A DNA stretch of 64,000 nt from Pseudomonas putida. GTDB taxonomy: Bacteria > Pseudomonadota > Gammaproteobacteria > Pseudomonadales > Pseudomonadaceae. Under the pieces are notes generated by a model. It worked only from the letters and a program-made list of their open reading frames with translations. It searched no databases and had not been told where the DNA came from. The stretch lies in the NCBI GenBank assembly GCA_041879295.1, contig CP047152.1:5151501-5215500 (forward strand). The letters run 5' to 3'. Both the position numbers and the translations under genes were made by a program. Positions 8,697 to 16,865 of this stretch are shown here, piece by piece. The first letter of the stretch is position 1; the number at the start of each line of letters is the position of its first letter.

Positions 8697-9239
8697 ATGA
8701 AACGCCATCTGCTGACCCTGACCCTGTCCCTTCTGGCCGCCAACGCTTTCGCCCTGCCAGCGTCCGAGCAACACCTGACGTCCGAAGCGCGCTCCAGCGC
8801 TGCCGAAATTGCCCAGCCGCTGAAAGCCGTAGCTGAAGGTGGTTCTGATCGCCTGATCGAACGCACTGGCCGTGTCGCCGAAGGTGGCTCGGATCGCCTG
8901 ATCGAACAAGCTGGCCGTGTCGCTGAAGGTGGCTCGGATCGCCTGATCGAACAAAGTGGCCGTGTTGCTGAAGGTGGCTCGGATCGCCTGATCGAACAAG
9001 CTGGCCGTGTCGCCGAAGGTGGCTCGGATCGCCTGATCGAACAAAGTGGCCGAGTTGCTGAAGGTGGCTCGGATCGCCTGATCGAACAAGCTGGCCGTGT
9101 CGCTGAAGGTGGCTCGGACCGCCTGATCGAACAAAGTGGCCGAGTTGCTGAAGGTGGCTCGGATCGCCTGATCGAACAAGCTGGCCGTGTCGCTGAGGGT
9201 GGCTCGGATCGCCTGGTTGAACTCAGCCGTGTGAGCTGA
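8697..9239 (+). CDS. Exported protein of nine 15-residue tandem repeats
   Basis: 180 residues. A signal peptide (residues 1-19, ending NAFA) is followed by a short non-repetitive linker to residue 44. From residue 45 to the end there are nine tandem units of consensus VAEGGSDRLIEQ(A/S)GR, the first with RTGR and the last truncated to LVELSRVS. No Cys, so no disulphides; mature product likely periplasmic or extracellular. I do not recognise a function. The heptad-poor, charged, Gly-containing repeat suggests an extended or solenoid-like structure (inference). A strong terminator follows. Confidence 0.8.
   Translation: MKRHLLTLTLSLLAANAFALPASEQHLTSEARSSAAEIAQPLKAVAEGGSDRLIERTGRVAEGGSDRLIEQAGRVAEGGSDRLIEQSGRVAEGGSDRLIEQAGRVAEGGSDRLIEQSGRVAEGGSDRLIEQAGRVAEGGSDRLIEQSGRVAEGGSDRLIEQAGRVAEGGSDRLVELSRVS
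8829..9236 (+). repeat. 45-bp tandem repeat array (coding)
   Basis: Nine 45-bp units, in frame within the repeat-protein gene. Units 2-8 alternate CAAGCT and CAAAGT at the variable codons, giving a 90-bp higher-order repeat, as expected from unequal exchange of unit pairs. The array starts with V45. Confidence 0.9.
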
Positions 9240-9290
9240 TCGCCATGGCCGAAAAGAACAACTTATGTCAAAACGCTTGCTCCCCTCCAG

Positions 9291-9321
9291 GCCCGGTCCA
9301 TTGACCGGGCTTTGTTTTTTT
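9291..9321 (+). terminator. Rho-independent terminator of the repeat-protein gene
   Basis: A perfect 8-bp stem (GCCCGGTC / GACCGGGC, loop CATT, 9291-9310) is followed by a T-rich run (9311-9321). Confidence 0.85.
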
Positions 9322-9361
9322 ATCTAGAGTGCCCAGCCTGACCGTTACAGAAGCCCGCACC

Positions 9362-9997
9362 ATGCTGCCGCGCGCCGAACAGAAGCTACAGACCCGCCAG
9401 GCCCTGCTCGATGCCGCCTGCCTGCTCATGGAGAGTGGCCGTGGTTTCGGCAGTATCAGCCTGCGCGAGGTGGCGAAAACAGCCGGCATCGTGCCGACCG
9501 GCTTCTACCGGCATTTCTCCGACATGGACGCCCTGGGCCTGGCCCTTGTCGCCGAAATCGACACCACCTTCCGCCAGACCATCCGCCTGGTGCGCCAGAA
9601 CGAGTTCGAACTGGGCGGCATCACCGACGCTTCGGTGCGCATCTTTCTCGATGTGGTAGCCGCCCACCACGCGCAGTTCCTGTTCCTGGCCCGCGAGCAG
9701 TACGGCGGTTCACAGGCCGTGCGCCAGGCCATTGCCCGCCTGCGCCAGGATATCAGCGACGACCTTGCCACCGACCTTGCGCGGATGAAGCGATGGCAAC
9801 ACCTGGACAGCGCTGCGCTGGCGGTGATGGCCGACCTGGTGGTCAAGACCGTATTCGCCACCCTGCCCGAGCTTATCGACAACCCGGAAGCGGGTTATCC
9901 ACAGGTCCTGACGCCGCAGGAAAAGATCACCCAGCAATTGCGCTTCATCTTTGTCGGGGCACGGCATTGGCAGGGACTCGGCAACCCAGGCTACTGA
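9362..9997 (+). CDS. TetR-family regulator, FabR-like
   Basis: 211 residues from the ATG at 9362; an upstream GTG at 9329 is possible but sits inside the preceding terminator's tail region. The N-terminal helix-turn-helix reads SISLREVAKTAGIVPTGFYRHF, very close to E. coli FabR, and the similarity continues through DALGLALV. FabR represses unsaturated fatty-acid synthesis genes. No fatty-acid gene is adjacent here, so its target is unresolved; the next gene (AGE-family) begins 50 bp downstream on the same strand. Confidence 0.83.
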   Translation: MLPRAEQKLQTRQALLDAACLLMESGRGFGSISLREVAKTAGIVPTGFYRHFSDMDALGLALVAEIDTTFRQTIRLVRQNEFELGGITDASVRIFLDVVAAHHAQFLFLAREQYGGSQAVRQAIARLRQDISDDLATDLARMKRWQHLDSAALAVMADLVVKTVFATLPELIDNPEAGYPQVLTPQEKITQQLRFIFVGARHWQGLGNPGY

Positions 9998-10047
9998 AAC
10001 CCACTTCTGCTACCATGGCGCCCTGCCCGACAGCGACGAGCGCCTAA

Positions 10048-11148
10048 ATGTCCGACCCCCGCCCCACCCTGCCCGAACTGGCCCGCTTCAACCAGCACTT
10101 CGCCGAACGTATCGTGCCGCTGTGGCAAGGCCCGGGCTGGAACGCCGACATGGCCCTGCCCTACGAAGCGCTGGACGCCCAGCACCATCCGTTGCCGGTG
10201 CAGCGCTACCGCGCCATGGCCTGTGCGCGCCAGCTTTACCTGTTCAGCAGCCGTATCGGGCAGCCGGGAGCCGCCGAGCGTGCCGCAGCCCTGTTTCGCT
10301 CGCTGCAAAAGCACTTCCACGACGCCGAGCACGGTGGCTGGTTCTACAGCATCGACGCCCACGGCAAGCCGCTGGACCGGCGCAAGGACCTGTATACCCA
10401 CGCCTTCATCGTGTTCGCCTGCGCGCACTACTGGGGCAAAGTGCGCGAAAGCCTGGTGGAGTCCAGTTTGAATGCCGCGCTGGACATCATCGACCAGCAG
10501 TTTGCCCGTGACGATGGCCTGTACGAAGCCTGCCTGGGCGAAGACTGGGCCGACCTCGGCACTGGCCCGCTGCAAAACCCACAGATGCACCTGGCCGAAG
10601 CGTTCCTGCAGGTACTGGCTGTGCGTGGCGACGAACATGTCCGCCAGTCACTGCTGCAATTGTGTCAGGCGCTGGAGACGCATTTCATTGACCCGGTCCA
10701 TGGCCTGATGCTGGAAAAGCCACGCGGGGCTGTGGATAACTGGTTCGAGCCGGGGCACCAGTTCGAGTGGTTCTATCTGTTGCATACCTCCCCGCTGCTG
10801 CGTGAGACGCCGCTGCATGCCTCAATTGACCGGGCTTTCGGCTTTGCCGAGCAATGCGGGGTGAAGGATGCAGCGGTACTGGCCATGCTGAAGGCGGATG
10901 GCCGGGTGCTTGATGCCTCCCAGCGTATCTGGGCGCAGGCCGAGTACCTGCGGGCGCTTACATTGCGTGAAGGTAGCGAAGCAAAGCTAGCTGGGCAGTT
11001 AGGCGCGCTTTCAGCGCGGTTCCTGCGTGACGCGGGCTGGTATGAGTGCCGAGGTGGTGACGGCGCGGTGAGCAGGGATGACATGCCATCGACCACGCCT
11101 TATCACTTGGCTACCTGCCTGGAAGGGCTGAATCAGGCGAACACCTGA
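10048..11148 (+). CDS. AGE-family sugar epimerase/isomerase
   Basis: 366 residues of the N-acylglucosamine 2-epimerase family, an (alpha/alpha)6 barrel. Family-typical segments are visible: DAEHGGWFYSID near residue 92, KDLYTHAFIVFACAHYW near 113, a mid-protein NPQMHLAEAFL, and PGHQFEWFYLL near 235 with the catalytic His. Candidate reactions include mannose-fructose isomerisation or N-acetylglucosamine 2-epimerisation; the sequence alone does not decide. Cytoplasmic. Confidence 0.85.
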   Translation: MSDPRPTLPELARFNQHFAERIVPLWQGPGWNADMALPYEALDAQHHPLPVQRYRAMACARQLYLFSSRIGQPGAAERAAALFRSLQKHFHDAEHGGWFYSIDAHGKPLDRRKDLYTHAFIVFACAHYWGKVRESLVESSLNAALDIIDQQFARDDGLYEACLGEDWADLGTGPLQNPQMHLAEAFLQVLAVRGDEHVRQSLLQLCQALETHFIDPVHGLMLEKPRGAVDNWFEPGHQFEWFYLLHTSPLLRETPLHASIDRAFGFAEQCGVKDAAVLAMLKADGRVLDASQRIWAQAEYLRALTLREGSEAKLAGQLGALSARFLRDAGWYECRGGDGAVSRDDMPSTTPYHLATCLEGLNQANT

Positions 11149-11253
11149 CTGTCCATACAACGAACCTGTCAGGGGTGAGCGCTTCCCTCTGCCGGAAGCA
11201 TCTCCCCACGCCTATGTTGGTGCTCCTTTCTCGAACGTTCAGGAGTTACCAAA

Positions 11254-11502
11254 ATGGAAGCAGAAGCCTTCAAGGCATTTGTCGAAGAGCAGATCAACCG
11301 AGCGGCACAGAAGATTATCGATCACGGCCACCGCTATGACGAGCACTCTCATGGCAAACTCAGCTACCTGCTAAGCCTGCGCCGTGTCATCAACTGCGAA
11401 GCAACGGCTGAGGACATGGGCCGCCATGACGCCATCAACGATGTCCTTCAAGCGTTAGGCATCATCCCTGAAGACAGAACCGGCTTTAGTTTCATCAACT
11501 GA
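11254..11502 (+). CDS. Small hypothetical protein (82 aa)
   Basis: 82 residues, acidic and His-containing, no signal peptide or membrane helix. CAGGAG sits 7-8 nt before the ATG, and codon use matches the neighbours. I do not recognise the family. The middle (DMGRHDAINDVLQALGIIPED) looks helical. It stands alone between the AGE gene and the convergent SDR gene. Confidence 0.7.
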   Translation: MEAEAFKAFVEEQINRAAQKIIDHGHRYDEHSHGKLSYLLSLRRVINCEATAEDMGRHDAINDVLQALGIIPEDRTGFSFIN

Positions 11503-11518
11503 GCGATGCGGTTGTTTC

Positions 11519-11542
11519 GCGAACCGGGTCTTTCCGGTTCGC
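11519..11542. terminator. Bidirectional hairpin between convergent genes
   Basis: Perfect 9-bp stem (GCGAACCGG / CCGGTTCGC) with a 6-nt loop between the 82-residue gene and the SDR gene. No T-run on the plus side. Confidence 0.55.
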
Positions 11543-11551
11543 GGCTTGTGC

Positions 11552-12316
11552 CTAGCCTTTTGATCGGTCGATCGAAAACCCTGCCCAATCCTGGCTCACC
11601 GGCATCAGTTCCAGGCTGTTGATGTTGATGTGCGCCGGCTGGTTGAGGATCCAGAAGATGGTCTCGGCAATATCCTGTGGCTGGATCGGCTCCGCACCCG
11701 CGTAGGTAGCATCGTACTTGGCCTGGTCACCACCGAAGCGCACCAGCGAGAACTCGCTCTCGCACAGGCCAGGCTCGATGTTACTCACACGCACGCCAGT
11801 ACCGCGCAGGTCGCAACGCAGGCTCAGCGAGAACTGGCCGACGAAGGCCTTGGTGCCGCCATACACGTTGCTGCCCGGGTACGGATAGTTGCCCGCCACG
11901 GACCCGACGTTCAGGATCGACGCGCCACGGCCATGGGCGATAAGCCGTGGCAGCAGCAGGCGAGTGGTGTACATCAGGCCCTTGATGTTGGTGTCGACCA
12001 TGGTTTCCCAGTCGTCAAGGCTGCAGTTCTGCGCAGCATCCACACCCAGCGCCAGGCCGGCGTTGTTGACCAGACCGCGAATCTTTTCAAAACCGGCCGG
12101 CAGATTGGCAATAGCCTGCTCCATGGCCTTGCGGTCACGCACGTCCAGCACCAGGCCATGCACTTCGGTCTTGGCCGACAGTTCAGCGCACAAGGCATCC
12201 AGGCGCTCTTTGCGGCGCCCAGTGAGTACCAGCTTCCAGCCGGCTTCGGCGAAGCGGCGGGCAGTGGCCTCGCCGAAACCGGAAGTCGCGCCAGTGATGA
12301 ATACGGTGGACGTCAT
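11552..12316 (-). CDS. Short-chain dehydrogenase, YdfG-like
   Basis: 254 residues. The NAD(P)-binding motif TGATSGFG is at about residues 8-15, NNAG near 87, the catalytic Ser in ILNVGSVAG near 137 and the YxxxK pair in VYGGTKAF near 153. A basic pair after strand 2 (TGRRKERL) suggests NADP preference. It resembles E. coli YdfG (3-hydroxy acid / serine dehydrogenase, malonic semialdehyde reductase). Substrate not proven. Confidence 0.87.
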   Translation of the reverse strand: MTSTVFITGATSGFGEATARRFAEAGWKLVLTGRRKERLDALCAELSAKTEVHGLVLDVRDRKAMEQAIANLPAGFEKIRGLVNNAGLALGVDAAQNCSLDDWETMVDTNIKGLMYTTRLLLPRLIAHGRGASILNVGSVAGNYPYPGSNVYGGTKAFVGQFSLSLRCDLRGTGVRVSNIEPGLCESEFSLVRFGGDQAKYDATYAGAEPIQPQDIAETIFWILNQPAHININSLELMPVSQDWAGFSIDRSKG

Positions 12317-12907
12317 GCTCTGTTCCTCGCGGTAGGTTCATGCCAGCTTTGCAGCATGCCCGCGGACAGCGCTGGCAGCAAGCCGCTCAGGGGCTGTTCA
12401 TTTTTTGTTCATATTCGTCAAACCCTTGCGACAGAGGGCTCGCCGCCAGGTATGCGCATGTTATCCACAGGGCTTTCCCCACGGATTGGGGGCAACTTGT
12501 CCACTGCACGGAACCCTTTCAGCGGGTTGCGGTCGGTGGATATCTTTTAGGTGATGACGCAAGGCTTTCAAACATGCCGCCTGCAACGGTCTGTCCAACG
12601 TTTTCTCACAGACTTATCCACAGGATTTTCGCTGCGTTTGAAGTGCACGCAGGGGTTGTGAAAATCAGAGAAAATCATCCACAAAGGGGATATGAACAAA
12701 AAATGATCATATGCCTACAGGGCTTGATTATAAAGGCCTAGAGCGATATGCCACCATGTTTTCCACAGGCGGCTCCACATTATCCGTGGAAAAGATGTGG
12801 CCTGTGGAAACAATGGCTTGCGGGGGAATATTGGCGTGCGCCGAGAGAAGGAAACGACAAGTTTTCCACATTGGGAAGGGGGCTGCATTGCAGCCCCTGC
12901 ATACAAC
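12317..12907. other. 590-bp gene-free region with DnaA-box-like motifs
   Basis: Two exact TTATCCACA boxes (12461-12469, 12614-12622) and three one-mismatch boxes (12675-12683, 12759-12767, 12862-12870), all on the plus strand, lie in this AT-richer gap. No ORF here looks real. A hairpin (12879-12897) closes the region beside the end of the bra operon. Confidence 0.55.
12879..12897 (-). terminator. Hairpin at the end of the bra operon
   Basis: Perfect 9-bp stem (GGGGCTGCA / TGCAGCCCC) with a 1-nt centre, 10 bp beyond the braG stop. The minus-strand downstream stretch is only mildly U-rich. Confidence 0.6.
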
Positions 12908-13624
12908 TCAGTGCCCACCCAGATAAGCGTTACGCACTTCCTCATTGACCAACAGCTCCTGCCCGGTCCCGGTCATGCGAATCTGCCCGTTGACCATCAC
13001 ATAGGCCCGGTCCGACAGTTTCAGCGCATGATTGGCGTTCTGCTCCACCAGGAAGATGGTCATCCCGGTCTTGGCCAGCTCTCGCAGGGTCGAGAAGATC
13101 TGCTTGACCACGATCGGCGCCAGTCCCAGCGAGGGCTCGTCCAGCAACAGCAACTTCGGCCGGCTCATCAGCGCCCGGGCAATCGCCAGCATTTGCTGCT
13201 CGCCACCGGACATGGTCATGGCCCGCTGGTTACGCCGCTCCTTCAACCGCGGGAACAGTTCGTACATGCGCTGCATGTCTTCGTCGGCATGCTTGTCGCC
13301 GATGGGGATGGTTCCCATCATCAGGTTTTCCTCGACGGACATGTCGGGAAACACCCGACGCCCTTCCGGCGACTGGGCAATGCCGTTGGAGGCGATGTAG
13401 TGCGAGGATTTGCGGGTGATGTCGGTGCCGCGATACACGATATGCCCGGATGCCGCCCGCGGCTGGCCGAAAATCGACATCAGCAGGGTCGACTTGCCGG
13501 CACCGTTGGCACCGATCAGGCTTACCGTCTCGCCCTCGTTGATGTGCATCGAGACCTTCTTCAGCGCCTGGATCGGCCCATAGAACACGTCCAGGTCCTT
13601 CAGCTCGAGAATGGGTGCACTCAT
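12908..13624 (-). CDS. braG: Branched-chain amino acid ABC transporter ATPase
   Basis: 238 residues; LivF/BraG type. Walker A GANGAGKST near residue 38, signature MSGGEQQMLAIARAL near 142, Walker B LLLLDEPSLGL near 160, H-switch VEQN form typical of LivF. It supplies one of two ATPases to the high-affinity Leu/Ile/Val importer. Last gene of the operon; its start overlaps the braF stop by 4 bp, indicating coupled translation. Confidence 0.94.
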   Translation of the reverse strand: MSAPILELKDLDVFYGPIQALKKVSMHINEGETVSLIGANGAGKSTLLMSIFGQPRAASGHIVYRGTDITRKSSHYIASNGIAQSPEGRRVFPDMSVEENLMMGTIPIGDKHADEDMQRMYELFPRLKERRNQRAMTMSGGEQQMLAIARALMSRPKLLLLDEPSLGLAPIVVKQIFSTLRELAKTGMTIFLVEQNANHALKLSDRAYVMVNGQIRMTGTGQELLVNEEVRNAYLGGH

Positions 13625-14496
13625 ACCAGTTCCTCTTCGTCTGCACCCAGGTAGGCGGCAATCACCGTCGGGTTGTGGCGGATGTCCTGCGGTGCACCTT
13701 CGGCAATCACGTTGCCGTGGTCCAGCACCACGATATGGTCGGAAATGCTCATGACCATGCCCATGTCGTGCTCGATCAGCACCACCGTGATGTCGTGCTC
13801 GTCACGCAGCACACGGATCATGCGGCTGAGTGCTTCGGTTTCCTGCGGGTTCAGGCCCGCCGCCGGTTCGTCCAGGCAGATGATCTTCGGCCGCGTGCAC
13901 ATGGCCCGGGCAATTTCCAGACGCCGCTGCTGGCCGTACGACAGCTCGCCGGCCAGGCGGTTGGCGCAATCGACCAGATCGACCACTTCCAGCCAGTAGA
14001 AGGCGTGGTCCAGTGCATCGCTTTCGGCCTTGCGGTAGGCCTTGGTGTTGAGCACCCCGGCCAGCAAGTTGCGGTTGACCCACATGTGCTGGGCCACCAG
14101 CAGGTTCTCCACCACCGACATTTCCTTGAACAGGCGAATGTTCTGGAAGGTGCGCGCCAGGCCGGCGCGATTGACCAGGTGGGTACCGCCGAACATCTTG
14201 TAGTAGATACGGCTGGCAAAGCGCGCAGGCGACACGAAGTCGGCGGCCTGGAAGCGTTCGCCGAGCAGTTGGATGACGTTGGTGTGGCTGCCGCGCACGT
14301 TCAGCTCGATGCGTCCGCCACTGGCCTTGTAAAAGCCGGTCAGGCAGTTGAACACCGTGGTCTTGCCGGCGCCGTTGGGGCCGATCAGGGCAAAGATCTG
14401 GTTGCGCCGGACCTTCAGGCTGACGTCGCTGAGCGCCTTGATGCCACCGAACTGCATCATCAGGTTGTCGACCGAGAGAATGATATCGTCGCTCAT
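13621..14496 (-). CDS. braF: Branched-chain amino acid ABC transporter ATPase
   Basis: 291 residues, LivG/BraF type. Walker A GPNGAGKTT near residue 38, signature LSYGQQRRLEIARAM near 184, Walker B IICLDEPAAGLNP near 204, H-switch LIEHD. It pairs with BraG on the cytoplasmic face of the BraD/BraE permease. Its start overlaps the braE stop by 4 bp. Confidence 0.94.
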   Translation of the reverse strand: MSDDIILSVDNLMMQFGGIKALSDVSLKVRRNQIFALIGPNGAGKTTVFNCLTGFYKASGGRIELNVRGSHTNVIQLLGERFQAADFVSPARFASRIYYKMFGGTHLVNRAGLARTFQNIRLFKEMSVVENLLVAQHMWVNRNLLAGVLNTKAYRKAESDALDHAFYWLEVVDLVDCANRLAGELSYGQQRRLEIARAMCTRPKIICLDEPAAGLNPQETEALSRMIRVLRDEHDITVVLIEHDMGMVMSISDHIVVLDHGNVIAEGAPQDIRHNPTVIAAYLGADEEELV

Positions 14497-15800
14497 GGCG
14501 CCACTCCTTTACGCGGGGTCACACCGGCACGGCTGATGCGGATCAGCCCACGCGGTCGCCAGATCATCATCAGCACCATCAGCACGCCGAACAACAGCAC
14601 CCGATACTCGGAGAAGCTACGCAGCAGTTCCGGCGCCACGGTCAGCACGAACGCGGCGATGACCACGCCCACGGTCGAGCCCATGCCGCCCAGCACGACA
14701 ATGGCGAGGATCAGCGCCGACTCGAAGAATGTGAATGACGATGGGTTGACGAAGCCCTGGTAGGTGGCGAAGAACACCCCCGCCAAACCGGCAGTCGAGG
14801 CACCCAGGGTAAAGGCCGACAGCTTGACCAACACGTGGTTCAGGCCCATCGAACGACAGGCGATCTCGTCTTCACGCAGCGCTTCCCAGGCCCGGCCGAC
14901 CGGCATGCGGGTCAGGCGATGCTTGATGTACAGCACAGCCAGCACGACCATGAAAAGCACCGCGTAGATGAACACGAACTTGAGGCTGGCGTTGTACTCG
15001 AAGCCGAAGAACTCGTGGATCGGCACCCCGCCATCCTTGGCCCGACGGCCGAACTCCAGGCCGAAAAAGGTGGGTGAAGGCGCCGGCATGCCATTGGGGC
15101 CACCGGTGAACGATAGCCAGTTGTTCAGCACTAGACGGATGATCTCGCCAAAGCCCAGCGTCACGATCGCCAGGTAGTCACCGTGCATGCGCAACACCGG
15201 GAAGCCGAGGATGCAACCCGCCAGCGCCGCAGCAATGGCCGCCAACGGCAGCACGCTCCAGAAACCCAGCCCCAGGTATTGATAACCGAGCGCCAGGCCG
15301 TAGGCACCGATGGCATAGAACGCCACGTACCCCAGGTCGAGCAGGCCGGCCAGGCCGACCACGATGTTCAGGCCAAGGCCCAGCAGTACGTAGATCAGGC
15401 CGAGGATGACCACGGTCAGCAGGTACTTGTTGGCGAAAATCGGGAAAACGATGGCAATAACGATCAGCGCAGGAATGATGTAGCGCAGGCGCGACTTGTA
15501 GTCCGGGGCGGTCACATGCACGCCCGAGCCGCCGCTGTCGAAGCCCAGGAGCATGCGTTGCCCGGGGGCAGTCTGCAGGAACAGGCTGAGCAGGAAGCGC
15601 CCAACCATCACACCGCCGACCAGCCAGGCTACGCGGCGCGGCTCGGCATTGAAGGTGTAGCCGTCGAGTACCACGCCAACGACCGGGCCGAACACGATGA
15701 GTGCAAGCAGGCCTGCGACAATGGTCTCCAGCAGGCTGCGTTTAAGGTCGAAACCCTTGGTTTCACTAACAGAGGCAGTTTTGGCAACGGACATGTTCAC
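14493..15800 (-). CDS. braE: Branched-chain amino acid ABC permease (LivM type)
   Basis: 435 residues with about ten hydrophobic helices and the family segment GLNIVVGLAGLLDLGYVAFYAIGAY split across the middle. The permease motif EDEIACRSMGLN lies in the last third (EAA-like loop for ATPase contact). The N-terminus is longer than in short LivM forms, with two extra helices near residues 30-90. It overlaps braD by 4 bp. Confidence 0.93.
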   Translation of the reverse strand: MNMSVAKTASVSETKGFDLKRSLLETIVAGLLALIVFGPVVGVVLDGYTFNAEPRRVAWLVGGVMVGRFLLSLFLQTAPGQRMLLGFDSGGSGVHVTAPDYKSRLRYIIPALIVIAIVFPIFANKYLLTVVILGLIYVLLGLGLNIVVGLAGLLDLGYVAFYAIGAYGLALGYQYLGLGFWSVLPLAAIAAALAGCILGFPVLRMHGDYLAIVTLGFGEIIRLVLNNWLSFTGGPNGMPAPSPTFFGLEFGRRAKDGGVPIHEFFGFEYNASLKFVFIYAVLFMVVLAVLYIKHRLTRMPVGRAWEALREDEIACRSMGLNHVLVKLSAFTLGASTAGLAGVFFATYQGFVNPSSFTFFESALILAIVVLGGMGSTVGVVIAAFVLTVAPELLRSFSEYRVLLFGVLMVLMMIWRPRGLIRISRAGVTPRKGVAP

Positions 15801-16711
15801 ACCTTAGCCACGAGCGGGCGACCCAGCAGACCTTGTGGGCGGAAGATAAGGATCATCACCAGCAGTGAGAAGCTGAACACATCCTTGTAGTCGGAGTTGA
15901 TCAGGCCTGAGAACAGCGACTCGGAAATACCCAGGATGATCCCGCCGAGCATGGCACCCGGCAGCGAGCCGATACCACCGAGCACTGCGGCAGTGAACGC
16001 CTTGATACCGATGATGAAGCCGGCGTAGAAGTCGAAGGTGCCGTAGTTCATGGTGATAAGCACGCCAGCCAGGGCGGCCATCACTGCACCGATGACGAAC
16101 ACGTAGGAGATCACCCGGTCGGTGTTGATGCCCAGGATCGAGGCCATCTTGCGGTCTTGCTGGGTGGCACGGCACATGCGGCCGAGTTTGGTGTACTTGA
16201 TCACGTAGGTCAGCAGGCCCATGCCGACGAAGGCCGCCACCAGGATGAAGATCTTGGTATATGTCAGTTGCACGAAGCCGGTGCCGACTTCGACACGCAT
16301 GGCGCCTTCCAGCAGGGTTGGCACGCCTTGCTGGCGGGCGCCCTGGCTGATCTGCGCGTAGTTTTGCAGGATCAGCGAAATGCCGATGGCGCTGATCAGC
16401 GGTGCCAGGCGGGTGGAGTTACGCAGCGGTTTGTAAGCGATGCGTTCGATGGTGAAGCCATACACGCCGGTGACGACGATGGTGAACAACAGGGTGCCCA
16501 GCATCAGCAGGGGGAACGATTCGACACCGAAGTAAGCCAGCAATGCCAGGCTGATCGCCGCGAGGTAAGCGGAGATCATGTACACCTCGCCGTGCGCGAA
16601 GTTGATCATGCCGATAATGCCATAGACCATTGTGTAGCCGATGGCGATCAGGCCATAGACCGACCCGAGGGTCAGGCCGTTGACCAGTTGCTGCAGGAAA
16701 ATACCATCCAT
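15797..16711 (-). CDS. braD: Branched-chain amino acid ABC permease (LivH type)
   Basis: 304 residues, eight or so membrane helices. Typical LivH openings are seen: QQLVNGLTLGSVYGLIAIGY at residues 6-25 and MVYGIIGMINFAHGEVYM, plus the cytoplasmic loop TKLGRMCRATQQDRKMASILGI split near residue 190. Forms the membrane channel with BraE. It is separated from braC by 154 bp containing a hairpin. Confidence 0.94.
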   Translation of the reverse strand: MDGIFLQQLVNGLTLGSVYGLIAIGYTMVYGIIGMINFAHGEVYMISAYLAAISLALLAYFGVESFPLLMLGTLLFTIVVTGVYGFTIERIAYKPLRNSTRLAPLISAIGISLILQNYAQISQGARQQGVPTLLEGAMRVEVGTGFVQLTYTKIFILVAAFVGMGLLTYVIKYTKLGRMCRATQQDRKMASILGINTDRVISYVFVIGAVMAALAGVLITMNYGTFDFYAGFIIGIKAFTAAVLGGIGSLPGAMLGGIILGISESLFSGLINSDYKDVFSFSLLVMILIFRPQGLLGRPLVAKV

Positions 16712-16832
16712 AACGCAATCTCACCTGATTGAGATTGCACGAGCGCCGACCACGGCGCGGGCCACCTGTGCGGGGCCCTTGCCGCGCAGAACTGTGCAGA
16801 TCTACGAATAAAGACAGGTACCGCGGGGCTTG

Positions 16833-16854
16833 GGCCCGAGCAACAGCCCGGGCC
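16833..16854 (-). terminator. Attenuating hairpin between braC and braD
   Basis: A 9-bp GC-rich stem with one G-U pair (arms 16833-16841 and 16846-16854, loop of 4) lies 11 bp after the braC stop. Such hairpins usually stabilise or partly terminate the abundant binding-protein message while the permease genes are read at lower level. Confidence 0.55.
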
Positions 16855-16865
16855 GAGGGCCATTG

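Noticed and set aside
8610..9179. Open 189-codon frame antisense to the repeat-protein gene, also repetitive
   Set aside because: It mirrors the sense repeats; the sense frame has a signal peptide, a good ribosome site and a terminator, the antisense has none.
8829..9236. CRISPR array
   Set aside because: The repeats are directly abutting, in frame, and have no unique spacers.
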